From assembly GCA_046153015.1 (NCBI GenBank), contig JBJXGF010000016.1:1-14673 (forward strand): a stretch of DNA of 14,673 bases, in the 5' to 3' direction. The notes beneath the pieces were generated by a model. The model did no database searches. It had not been told where the DNA came from and saw only the letters and a list, made by a program, of their open reading frames with translations. Origin of the DNA: JBJXGF01 sp046153015. Lineage in GTDB: Bacteria > Actinomycetota > Acidimicrobiia > Acidimicrobiales > CAIXPF01. This document shows positions 1 to 11,149 of this stretch, piece by piece. The translations under genes and the position numbers were made by a program. The first letter of the stretch is position 1; the number at the start of each line of letters is the position of its first letter.

Positions 1-1
1 G

Positions 2-163
2 GTCGAACTGTTCTTCTCGATCCTGCAACGCAAAGTGATCCGCAACGGGAACTTCACCTCCCGCGACGACCTGATCGCCAAACTCCTCGCCTTCATCACC
101 GACTACGACAAGACCGCCCGCCCCTTCAAATGGACATACGCAGCCGACCCCCTCGTTGCCTGA
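2..163 (+). mobile_element. C-terminal fragment of an IS630-family transposase (5'-truncated by window edge)
   Basis: The plus-strand frame from base 2 encodes 53 residues ending at TGA 161-163. It begins V-E-L-F-F-S-I-L-Q-R-K, then has N-F-T-S-R-D-D-L and ends near P-F-K-W-T-Y. This is the usual end of IS630/Tc1-like DDE transposases: the Glu of VELFFSIL is the last acidic catalytic residue, FTS-DDL opens the final helix, and PF-W-TY closes the protein. The rest of the gene lies outside the window, so I cannot tell whether the element is intact. The stretch is visibly less GC-rich than what follows, as expected of an acquired element. A TA dinucleotide (IS630 target) at 199-200 could be its right boundary, but no terminal inverted repeat can be checked with only one end visible. 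Confidence 0.85.
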
Positions 164-222
164 CCAACCACACGCGAACCACTTCCGCGCGCCAGCACTA
201 GGGCGCGGGTCGGGGCCGGCGC

Positions 223-962
223 TCAGCAGGTTCCCAGCTCGCTGCCTTGGCAGGCGGAGGTCAGCCCGTCGGCGTCGGCGGCGGACCGCGGCGTGAGCGC
301 CTCGCCGTCCTGGACGACGAGCACGCCGCCCTCCGCGGCGAAGGGGTCCGCGGCGCCGTTGGTGTGGACCCGCACGCCCGGCATGGTGGGGTGCTCCACA
401 TCGAGCGTCCAGAGCGACAGCAGCAGGTTGGTGCGGGTCAAACCGCCGGGGCGGGCGCTGGCCTGGCGCAGCGCCTGGCCGAGGAGCTCCGCCTGCGCAT
501 ACGCGCCCGAGAACACCTCGCGGTCGGCGCCGCTCAGGCCCTCCTGCTCCGCGGCGGCGAGGGCGGCCGGCGCCGTCGACGCCCCCGCTGCCGGACGCGG
601 GGGCGCGCACCGAGGCCAGCTCCATGCCCGGGCAGCGGGCGACGGCAGCTTCGGCCCACCGCACCACCGACTCGCCGAACTCGCTGGCGTCGACCACCAG
701 CGCAACTCGTGCGCCGGCGGGCTGCTCCGCGGCGATCGTGTGGAGCAGCGCCTGCACCTCCGCCTTCCCGGTGAGGCTGAACGAGGTGGTCCACGGGCGG
801 CGAGCGGCGTCGCTGAAGGCCGGGTGGAGGGCCGCGGCCACGTGCGGGACGCAGGCAGCCGCGGCTCGGGCGGCGCCGCCGACGAGACCACGCCCGACAG
901 GCTGTTCGACCCGCCGAGGCGGACGCGGTCGGCGCTCGAGCCGCCTCGCCGCAGCTCATCGG
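223..962 (-). pseudogene. Decayed branched-chain-amino-acid-type ABC substrate-binding protein (Peripla_BP_6-like)
   Basis: No single minus-strand frame gives a protein here, but pieces in two frames read as consecutive parts of a periplasmic binding protein. About 960-885 gives a short piece (ADRVRLGGSNSLSGVV). About 890-590, in another frame, gives VPHVAAALHPAF, then PWTTSFSLTGKAEVQ, then VALVVDASEFGESVVR, the usual first-lobe pattern. About 567-223, back in the first frame, gives GAYAQAELLGQALRQA, LTRTNLLLSLWTLDVEHP and a Cys-rich tail ending E-L-G-T-C before stop 223-225. The family is usually near 400 residues. Here the signal peptide and N-terminal section are absent, there are two frame changes, and roughly 100 or more residues appear to be missing between the second and third pieces. 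It lies beside a transposase end and divergent to the enoyl-CoA hydratase gene. Assembly error is the alternative for the frameshifts but would not explain the missing parts. Confidence 0.7.
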
Positions 963-986
963 CCGAGGCGGGCTCGGGCGCTGTGG

Positions 987-1000
987 TAGACGTGGCGGCG
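987..1000 (+). promoter_or_regulatory. Candidate -10 box for leaderless transcription of the enoyl-CoA hydratase gene
   Basis: TAGACG at 987-992 is followed by 8 nt and the ATG at 1001, with no Shine-Dalgarno between. This spacing would place the transcription start on or next to the ATG. It is an imperfect TANNNT match and no convincing -35 box is visible. The box lies next to the N-terminal end of the divergent pseudogene. Confidence 0.35.
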
Positions 1001-1750
1001 ATGAGCGTGGAGCGCGAACGCAACGGACGGGTGCTGGTGATCACGATGCGCCGGGAGGACAAGCGCAACGCGATCGACCGGGAGATGGCCGACGGCATCG
1101 ACGCGGCGATGAACGAGCTGGAGGACGACCCCGAGCTGTGGGTCGGCGTGCTCACCGGCGGCCCGACCGTGTTCTCGGCCGGCACCGACCTGCGCCAGGA
1201 CCGCAGCCCCGCCACCGAGCGCGGGGGCGAGTACGGGGTGATCCGCCGGGCTCGGCGCAAGCCGCTCGTGGCCGCGGTGGAGGGCTTCGCGTTCGGCGGC
1301 GGCTTCGAGATCGTGCTGGCGTGCGACCTGGTGGTGGCCTCGCGCACCGCCCGCTTCGGGCTGCCCGAGGTCAAGCGGGGCGTGATGGCCACCTGCGGCG
1401 GGCTCTTCCGCACCCCCCGGGCGCTGCCGCTCAACATCGCGAAGGAGATCGTGCTCACCGGCGACCCGATCGGCCCGGAGCGGGCGAGCGAGCTCGGCCT
1501 CGTGAACCGGCTCACCGAGCCGGGCGGCGCGCTGGCCGAGGCGCTGGCGCTGGCCCAGCGGATCTGCGAGAACGCCCCGCTGTCGGTGAGCGAGAGCCTC
1601 CACGCGCTGGAGGCGGCCGTCGCCGCAGACGACGAGGCGGCCTGGGCGGCCACCGACGCCGCCACCGCCATCGTGCTCTCCTCCGCCGACGCGAAGGAGG
1701 GCGCCAAGGCCTTCCTGGCCAAGCGCCAGCCCACCTGGACCGGCGCCTGA
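1001..1750 (+). CDS. Enoyl-CoA hydratase/isomerase family protein (crotonase fold)
   Basis: 249-residue crotonase-superfamily protein, full length for the family. FSAGTDL (58-64) and GFAFGGGFE (95-103) form the CoA/oxyanion-hole region. Both glutamates that act in enoyl-CoA hydration are present: E103 in GGGFE and E123 in LPEVKRG. The end shows the usual S-x-D-A-K-E-G-A-K-A-F-L-A-K-R pattern. It probably hydrates a trans-2-enoyl-CoA in fatty-acid or other acyl-CoA breakdown in the cytoplasm; the exact substrate cannot be read, and isomerase or lyase activity is possible. The frame stays open far upstream, but homology starts at MSVERERNGRV, so ATG 1001 is the start. There is no Shine-Dalgarno, but TAGACG ends 8 nt before the ATG, suggesting a leaderless transcript. 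It converges on parE with 10 bp between stop codons. Confidence 0.92.
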   Translation: MSVERERNGRVLVITMRREDKRNAIDREMADGIDAAMNELEDDPELWVGVLTGGPTVFSAGTDLRQDRSPATERGGEYGVIRRARRKPLVAAVEGFAFGGGFEIVLACDLVVASRTARFGLPEVKRGVMATCGGLFRTPRALPLNIAKEIVLTGDPIGPERASELGLVNRLTEPGGALAEALALAQRICENAPLSVSESLHALEAAVAADDEAAWAATDAATAIVLSSADAKEGAKAFLAKRQPTWTGA

Positions 1751-1760
1751 CCGGCGGGCC

Positions 1761-3809
<2,049 letters not shown>

Positions 3810-3814
3810 CCCGC

Positions 3815-6328
<2,514 letters not shown>

Positions 6329-6560
6329 AGGTGCTGGGTCCTCCCCGCTTCAGTGCGTGAGGGTCCAGTCTGGCGCGGCGCGCCGCGCAATCCGGTGATC
6401 GCGTCGGTCGATCCACTTGGTACAAGGCTCGTGTAGGGTCGCCGGCATCGGTTCGGAGGGGGCCGAGCGCGGCCTACGCGGGTGGGGCCCGGCGGGTCGG
6501 GAGCCGCCGCTTCGCGCCCCCTCTTTGTCATGCATCACCGACAACAAGGGGGCCGCACGG
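6329..6560. promoter_or_regulatory. Divergent promoter region between parC and the Tat-exported cyclase-family gene
   Basis: 232 bp without a supportable gene. On the parC side there is a good Shine-Dalgarno at 6339-6346. On the plus side AAGGGGG (6546-6552) is the ribosome site for ATG 6561, and TGTAGGGT ending at 6439 is a candidate extended -10 box, which would give a leader of roughly 115 nt. No clear -35 is visible on either strand. A perfect 16-bp palindrome lies at 6373-6388 and may be an operator. Confidence 0.55.
6373..6388. repeat. Perfect 16-bp palindrome upstream of parC
   Basis: GCGCGGCGCGCCGCGC reads identically on both strands, with its centre 52 bp upstream of the parC ATG. 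It could be an operator for a dimeric regulator or a short hairpin in the parC leader. In such GC-rich DNA chance GC palindromes are commoner than usual, so function is a guess. Confidence 0.5.
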
Positions 6561-7874
6561 ATGCGGATCGACCACCTGACCTATCACCTGAACCGGCGCG
6601 ACCTGCTCTCGGGCATGGCCAAGGTGGGCGCCGCCGGCGCCCTGGCCGCCGGCGGCGCGGGCGTGCTGAGCGGCGTCGCCGGCGCCGGCGAGGCGCACGA
6701 CCACGACGACGAGCGGTTCCCGAGCGGGTCCACGCTCACCCGGGCCGGCGAGTACGACGACACCTTCAGCGTGGAGGGCGCGTTCTCCGGCGCGTGGGCC
6801 GCGGCCACCTCGGCCCGCTACGGCGAGGACGACCAGCTCGGCACGCTGAACGAGGTCACGCCCCGCAAGACGGCCCGAGCGCTGCGGATGCTCGACAAGG
6901 GCAAGGAGGTGGTCACCTACCGGATGGGCCACCTCATGGTGAACGGCATCCCCGGCTTCGTCACCTTCCCGCCCCGCAAGTACAGCCAGCGGCTCATCGC
7001 GCTGGGCTACACGCCGAAGGACCTCGACTCCAAGTGGTTCCAGACCACCAAGCGGGGCTTCGAGGGCGAGGACGAGTGGCGCGCCGCCGACCGGGCCCGC
7101 GGCCCCCTCGCCTACTACCAGGGCGGGACCGGCTTCGGCACCACCGAGCTGTCGGCCCACGAGGAGCGCTTCCTCGAGGGCGGCACGTACCAGATCGCCA
7201 CGCAGTTCGACAACCTCAACCACGTCGGCGTGCGCAACATCTTCTACAACGGGTACAAGGCGGAGGACTTCGCCACGCCCACCGGCACCACCAAGCTGGG
7301 CATGGAGCATGTGCAGCCCTTCGTCACCCGGGGCATCGTGCTCGACATCCTCGACCTCAAGATCTCCCAGGGCGAGGCCTCCGCGGTGCAGACGGTGAAC
7401 GGCAACCAGATGCTGACCGACAGCTACCGGATCACCCTCGAGGACATCCACGACGCGATGGACCGCTGCGGGATCGGCGACATCGAGCCGGGCGACGTGA
7501 TCTGCTTCCGCACCGGCTGGCACTGGCTGGCCGACAACCCGGAGACCTACGAGAAGTACCTGGCCACCGAGCCCGGCATCTACATCGCCGAGGCGCGCTG
7601 GCTGGCCGAGCACCGCCCGGCCCTCATCGCCTCCGACACCTGGGCGCTCGAGGTCCTGCCGGGCAAGCCGGTGAGCGACCCGGGCCAGCTCTTCATCGTG
7701 CACCAGGAGCTGCTCGTGAAGAACGGCATCCGCATCGGTGAGGCGATGCTCTCGCACGAGCTGGCCGAGGACGGCGTGCACGAGTTCGTGTACATGTACA
7801 GCCCCCAGTACGCGTTGGGCGCCACCGCCGGCAACGTCCCGCCCGTCGGCTTGGCGGCGCGCCGGCGCAAGTAG
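6561..7874 (+). CDS. Tat-exported cyclase-family protein (Cyclase/kynurenine-formamidase-like, PF04199)
   Basis: 437 residues. The N-terminus has a twin-arginine signal: NRRDLL (11-16), a hydrophobic stretch to about residue 43, then an acidic mature start (EAHDHDDE). The body is a cyclase-family hydrolase: GTLNEVTP (94-101), ATQFDNLNHVG (213-223), GDVICFRTGW (311-320), SDTWALEVLPG (358-368), VHQELLVKNGIRIGE (380-394). Relatives are metal-dependent hydrolases such as kynurenine formamidase and enzymes acting on cyclic amides or lactones; the substrate here is unknown. The metal motif HxGTHxDxPxH appears as Q211-x-A-T-Q215-x-D217-x-L-x-H221, so two of the usual histidines are glutamines. ATG 6561 is chosen because the Tat signal starts there and AAGGGGG precedes it; an in-frame codon at 6417 would bury the signal. 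A hairpin follows 12 bp after the stop. Confidence 0.85.
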   Translation: MRIDHLTYHLNRRDLLSGMAKVGAAGALAAGGAGVLSGVAGAGEAHDHDDERFPSGSTLTRAGEYDDTFSVEGAFSGAWAAATSARYGEDDQLGTLNEVTPRKTARALRMLDKGKEVVTYRMGHLMVNGIPGFVTFPPRKYSQRLIALGYTPKDLDSKWFQTTKRGFEGEDEWRAADRARGPLAYYQGGTGFGTTELSAHEERFLEGGTYQIATQFDNLNHVGVRNIFYNGYKAEDFATPTGTTKLGMEHVQPFVTRGIVLDILDLKISQGEASAVQTVNGNQMLTDSYRITLEDIHDAMDRCGIGDIEPGDVICFRTGWHWLADNPETYEKYLATEPGIYIAEARWLAEHRPALIASDTWALEVLPGKPVSDPGQLFIVHQELLVKNGIRIGEAMLSHELAEDGVHEFVYMYSPQYALGATAGNVPPVGLAARRRK

Positions 7875-7886
7875 GCGGCTCGGGAG

Positions 7887-7930
7887 CTGGTCGGGCCGCC
7901 CTGCCCTGCGTTGTAGGGTGGCCCGACCAG
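7887..7930. terminator. Strong 18-bp-stem hairpin between the cyclase and LEH-like genes
   Basis: CTGGTCGGGCC (7887-7897) pairs perfectly with GGCCCGACCAG (7920-7930). The stem continues inward through 7898-7904/7913-7919 with two G-U pairs, leaving an 8-nt loop (7905-7912). It starts 12 bp after the cyclase stop and ends 17 bp before the next ATG. There is no U-tract, so if a terminator it is of the actinobacterial hairpin-only kind. An operator role is also possible: CGACCAG occurs twice in tandem (7924-7930, 7932-7938) and a TAGGGT -10-like hexamer lies at 7914-7919. Confidence 0.65.
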
Positions 7931-7947
7931 TCGACCAGGGGGCAGTG

Positions 7948-8334
7948 ATGGACGAAGCAGTCGTCGAACGGAACATCGCCGCGGCGCGGCGGGTGTGCGA
8001 GGCGTGGGCGTTCATGGAGCGAGACGAGTTCCAGCAGCTCTTCGCGCCCGACTCGGACTACCGGAACATCCCCATCGATGGCGACCGCCACATCGGCCCC
8101 GATGCCGCGCACGACATCCTCTGCCGGTTCAAGAACAAGTGGAACATCGACCTCGAGGTGCACAACGTGGTCGGCGACGAGACCAAGGTCATGGCCGAGC
8201 GCACCGAGCACTTCGTGCACAAGGCCGGCTCGAAGCCGAGCTTCGACCTGCCGGTGATGGGCGTGTTCGAGTTCAAGGACGGCAAGATCACCGCCTGGCG
8301 CGACTACTTCGACCTCAAGCAGGCCCAGTTCTGA
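7948..8334 (+). CDS. Limonene-1,2-epoxide hydrolase-like / SnoaL-like protein
   Basis: 128-residue cone-shaped alpha+beta (NTF2-like) protein, about the length of the limonene-1,2-epoxide hydrolase family. Y38 and N40 in DYRNIP match the Tyr and Asn that position the attacking water in that family. R85 in ERTEHF and D119 in AWRDYFDL match its catalytic Arg and second Asp, but the first catalytic Asp (usual ERTD) is Glu87 here. Epoxide hydrolysis is therefore plausible but unproven; a SnoaL-like isomerase or non-catalytic fold is the alternative. ATG 7948 has AGGGGG at 7937-7942. The same frame is open upstream into the preceding gene, but homology starts here. It may be transcribed with the Tat cyclase gene if the intervening hairpin is leaky. 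It converges on the SDR gene. Confidence 0.82.
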   Translation: MDEAVVERNIAAARRVCEAWAFMERDEFQQLFAPDSDYRNIPIDGDRHIGPDAAHDILCRFKNKWNIDLEVHNVVGDETKVMAERTEHFVHKAGSKPSFDLPVMGVFEFKDGKITAWRDYFDLKQAQF

Positions 8335-8356
8335 TCGCGCCGCGGGGCCGAGGCCG

Positions 8357-8380
8357 AGGCCGGGGGCCCGCCCCGGGCCT
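8357..8380. terminator. Convergent hairpin between the LEH-like and SDR genes
   Basis: AGGCCGGGG (8357-8365) pairs with CCCC-G-GGCCT (8371-8380) with one bulged G and a 5-nt loop. It lies in the 45-bp gap between convergent stops and overlaps the last base of the SDR stop codon. It could terminate both strands; no T-tract is present. Confidence 0.5.
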
Positions 8381-9249
8381 CAGCCGGCCGACCCGGGCCG
8401 GGTGAGGCTGGGCGCGGCCCGCTCCTCGATGGCGCGGTGGCGGGCGGCGATCGGCGCGTCCCACGCGTCGTCGGTGAACAGGTAGAACTGGCCCGAGAGC
8501 ACCGCGTCGTGCACCAGCTCGGCCACCTCGGCCGGGGCCTTGCCGCTGGCCAGCGCCTGGCGGGCGAAGTCGCCCGCGGCCCGGCTGCGGTCACGCCCGC
8601 CCTCCGCGCTCGGCTCGCGGGGCGGGTTGCGCAGCTCGGCGGGCCGGTTGCGTTCGGAGTCGATGATGTTGGTGGCCACGAACCCCGGGCACAGGCAGGT
8701 GACGCCCACCCCGGAGCCGTCCCGCTTGAGCTCGTGGTAGAGCGCCTCGCTGAGCGTGACCACCCCGTGCTTGGTCACGTGGTAGGGCGCCAGGTAGGGG
8801 CCGGACACGTGCCCGGCGATCGAGGCGGTCGTGACCACGTGGCCGTCGCCGTGCTCAACGAGATGGGGCACGAACACCCGCACGCCGTGGATCACGCCCC
8901 AGAGGTTGACGTTCAGCGTCCACGCCCAGTCGGCCTCGGTGAGCGTCCACGAGCGGCCCGACCCGCCGCCGACGCCGGCATTGAGGCACACCACGTTCAC
9001 CCGGTCGTAGGCGGCGAGCGAGGCGGCGAGGAGGGCCTCCATCGCCGCACCCGAGGACACGTCGGTGACCACGCCGGTGGCCTCGATCCCCTCGCCCCGC
9101 AGCTCGGCGACCGCCGTGTCGAGCGCGGCGGCCTCGACGTCGCCGCACACCACCCGCATGCCGGCCTGGCCGAAGCGGCGGGCGAAGGCGAGGCCCATGC
9201 CCGAGGCGCCGCCGGTCACCACCGCGGTCCTGCCCACCAACGCGTCCAT
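8380..9249 (-). CDS. Short-chain dehydrogenase/reductase (classical SDR)
   Basis: 289-residue classical SDR. Rossmann dinucleotide motif TGGASGMG (12-19), acidic D37 after the second strand, N90-A91-G92, N114, and the catalytic S143, Y156 and K160 (YHVTK). PGFVATNI after strand 6 is standard. Asp37 at the end of strand 2 suggests NAD(H) rather than NADP(H). It should oxidise or reduce a secondary alcohol/ketone in the cytoplasm; the substrate is unknown. The C-terminal tail from about 200 is long and charged, with an E-R-A-A-P-S-L-T-R-P end. Its ATG lies 2 bp after the stop of the alpha/beta hydrolase, so the two are one operon and probably translationally coupled. The reading frame continues upstream into the hydrolase gene, but that part is antisense-frame noise. 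Confidence 0.92.
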   Translation of the reverse strand: MDALVGRTAVVTGGASGMGLAFARRFGQAGMRVVCGDVEAAALDTAVAELRGEGIEATGVVTDVSSGAAMEALLAASLAAYDRVNVVCLNAGVGGGSGRSWTLTEADWAWTLNVNLWGVIHGVRVFVPHLVEHGDGHVVTTASIAGHVSGPYLAPYHVTKHGVVTLSEALYHELKRDGSGVGVTCLCPGFVATNIIDSERNRPAELRNPPREPSAEGGRDRSRAAGDFARQALASGKAPAEVAELVHDAVLSGQFYLFTDDAWDAPIAARHRAIEERAAPSLTRPGSAG

Positions 9250-9251
9250 GC

Positions 9252-10130
9252 TCAGGCCTTCACCGGGACCTGGCGGCCGAGGAAGTCGATGACCGCGCCG
9301 GAGAAGATGTCGTTGCGGTCGCCGGCGACCATGTGGGCGGCGTCGGCCACGTTCACGAACTCGCTGTGCGGGCACATCTCGAGGAACGCCTTGGCGCCGT
9401 CCTCGGAGAGCACGTCGGACAGGCCGCCCCGCACGAGCAGCGTGGGCAGCTCGAGGTTGCGGGCGCAGGCCTCCAGCCGGCGGCGGCGCTCCTCGAGGTC
9501 GCGCCGGCCGGCCCGCCACTTCGGGTCCCAGTGCCAGCGGTACTTGCCGTCCTCCCACAACCGCACGTTCTTGGCCAGCCCGTCGAGGTTGCGGGGCCGG
9601 GGCCGGTGCGGCTGGTAGTTGGCGATGGCCTCGGCCACCTCGTCGAGCGAGGCGAAGCCCTCGGGCTTCTGGTCCATGAACTCCTGGATCTTGCGGGCCC
9701 CCTCCTTCTCGATGTGGGGGGCGATGTCGACCAGCACCAGCGCCGCGGCCTCCACGTAGGCCTCCCCGATCGCCACCAGGCTCACGCCGCCGCCCATCGA
9801 CGCGCCGACCAGCGTGGGCCGCTCGGCGCCGAGGGCCTTGATCACACACTGCAGGTCCTCGACCATCAGCTCCTGGCTGTAGGCGGCGTCGGGCGCCCAG
9901 TCGGAGTCGCCGTGGCCGCGGGCGTCGAAGGCCACCGCGTGGTAGCCGGCCTCGCCGAGCGCCTCGCCTGCGCCTTTCCACGCGTGGCGGGTCTGGCCGC
10001 CGCCGTGCTGGAGCAGCACCAGCGGCCCGTTGGGGTCGCCCCACGAGTCGCCGGCGATCTTCACGCCCCGCACGCCGTCCCAGTAGTGCATCGGTTCCGG
10101 TGTGCCCTCGAGCCGCTTGCCTGCACCCAT
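9252..10130 (-). CDS. Alpha/beta hydrolase
   Basis: 292 residues from ATG 10130. Alpha/beta-hydrolase fold: oxyanion motif HGGG (42-45), FDARGHGDSD (68-77), nucleophile elbow G-A-S111-M-G-G, acid D239 in RGGLSDVLS and base H266 in DAAHMV, so the Ser-Asp-His triad is complete. Ser rather than Asp as nucleophile argues for an esterase, lactonase or C-C hydrolase rather than an epoxide hydrolase or dehalogenase. ATG 10130 has AGGGGG 4 nt upstream. An ATG 13 codons further in (at 10091) is the alternative and lacks a clear ribosome site, and a GTG at 10205 is poorer. First gene of an operon with the SDR, suggesting the two act on one pathway, for example ester cleavage followed by alcohol oxidation. 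Confidence 0.9.
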   Translation of the reverse strand: MGAGKRLEGTPEPMHYWDGVRGVKIAGDSWGDPNGPLVLLQHGGGQTRHAWKGAGEALGEAGYHAVAFDARGHGDSDWAPDAAYSQELMVEDLQCVIKALGAERPTLVGASMGGGVSLVAIGEAYVEAAALVLVDIAPHIEKEGARKIQEFMDQKPEGFASLDEVAEAIANYQPHRPRPRNLDGLAKNVRLWEDGKYRWHWDPKWRAGRRDLEERRRRLEACARNLELPTLLVRGGLSDVLSEDGAKAFLEMCPHSEFVNVADAAHMVAGDRNDIFSGAVIDFLGRQVPVKA

Positions 10131-10228
10131 CACGCCCCCTTGGCCGGTCTCCCCCAGCGCGTCTTCTCGCCACCACCTTCGCAGCCGCCGCGCCGGTCGG
10201 GCCAAATCCGCCCCAGGCGGCGAGCGGC

Positions 10229-10243
10229 TAGCCTGCGGCGCGC
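10229..10243 (+). promoter_or_regulatory. Candidate -10 box for leaderless transcription of the CoA-ester lyase gene
   Basis: TAGCCT (10229-10234) fits TANNNT and is followed by 9 nt and the ATG at 10244. There is no Shine-Dalgarno, so the mRNA would begin at or within a base or two of the start codon. No clear -35 is seen. The 113-bp space to the divergent hydrolase gene holds nothing else I can support. Confidence 0.45.
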
Positions 10244-11149
10244 ATGAGGCTGCGGCGAAGCGAGCTGTTCGTGCCCGGGCCCGACACCGAGCGGGTGCCC
10301 AAGGCCATCGCGTCGGGCGCCGACGTGGTGATCCTCGACCTCGAGGACGCGGTGGTGCCCGACCGCAAGGCGCAGGCCCGGGGCCAGGTGATCGCCTCGC
10401 TGCTCGGCAACGAGTGGGGCGCCACCGCCCGCGCGGTGCGGATCAACGGGCTCGACACGCCCTGGGCGCTCGACGATGTGGAGGAGCTGGTGGCCGAGGC
10501 CGGCCACGTGCTCGACGTGATCCTCGTGCCCAAGGTGGCCTCGCCCGACGACGTCCGCTTCCTCGACCGGCTGCTCACCGCCCTCGAACGCCGCGCCGGG
10601 CTGGAGCGCCGAATCGGCCTGGAGCTGGCCATCGAGGACGCGGCGGCGCTGACCCAGGCCGAGCAGATCGCCCGCCAGGCCCCCGGGCGCACCGAGGCGC
10701 TGCTGTTCGGCGTGGGGGACTTCACCACCTCGCTCGGCCTGCGCTGGGGCTCGCCGGTGATCCGCAGCTACCCGGGCGACGCCTACCACTCGATCCGCTC
10801 CCGCATCGCGGTCGCCGCCCGAGCCGCCGGCATCGACCCGGTCGACGGGCCGTGGCCGGCCATCAAGGACCCGGCCGGGCTCGAGCAGGAGTGCCGGTGG
10901 GCGGCGGCGCTCGGCTACGCCGGCAAGGTGCTGATCCACCCCGCCCAGGTGGAGCCGGCCAACCGGCTGCTCGCCCCGTCGGCCGAGGAGGTGGCCGAGG
11001 CGCAGGAGCTGCTCGCCGCGTACGAGGCCGCCCGCGCCGCCGGCAAGGGCGCAGTGCAGGTGAAGGGCGGCATGCTCGACGAGGCGCTCGTGCCGATGCT
11101 GCGGGCGGTGATCGAGCGGGGCCGCGCCGCGGGGGTCACGCCCGGCTGA
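10244..11149 (+). CDS. HpcH/HpaI aldolase family CoA-ester lyase (CitE/malyl-CoA lyase-like)
   Basis: 301-residue TIM-barrel lyase of the CitE/Mcl group. RSELFVPG (5-12), LDLEDAV (31-37), R67 in VRIN, VPKV (95-98), and IHPAQVEPANRLL (231-243), the usual C-terminal CoA-contacting block. Probable Mg2+ ligands are E131 (AIEDAA) and D159 (GVGDF). The family makes or breaks C-C bonds in CoA esters such as citramalyl-CoA, malyl-CoA or beta-methylmalyl-CoA, or acts as a thioesterase on malyl-CoA. The exact reaction cannot be assigned. GVGDFTTSLG replaces the commoner G-x-D-D-L-x-x-x-L-G form of this region. The ATG is preceded by a leaderless-type -10. The stop abuts the stop of the convergent small gene with no bases between. 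Confidence 0.9.
   Translation: MRLRRSELFVPGPDTERVPKAIASGADVVILDLEDAVVPDRKAQARGQVIASLLGNEWGATARAVRINGLDTPWALDDVEELVAEAGHVLDVILVPKVASPDDVRFLDRLLTALERRAGLERRIGLELAIEDAAALTQAEQIARQAPGRTEALLFGVGDFTTSLGLRWGSPVIRSYPGDAYHSIRSRIAVAARAAGIDPVDGPWPAIKDPAGLEQECRWAAALGYAGKVLIHPAQVEPANRLLAPSAEEVAEAQELLAAYEAARAAGKGAVQVKGGMLDEALVPMLRAVIERGRAAGVTPG

Noticed and set aside
293..1000. Upstream extension of the enoyl-CoA hydratase frame as a fused N-terminal domain
   Set aside because: The sequence is low-complexity, antisense to recognisable pieces of a binding protein, and the crotonase fold starts at 1001.
6417..6560. 48-residue N-terminal extension of the Tat cyclase
   Set aside because: It would place the twin-arginine signal inside the protein and lacks a ribosome site; ATG 6561 has both signal and Shine-Dalgarno.
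6528..8015. 495-codon minus frame rich in Val, His and Gly antisense to the Tat cyclase
   Set aside because: Typical mirror-frame composition of a high-GC gene, no family motif, and it covers a strongly supported gene.
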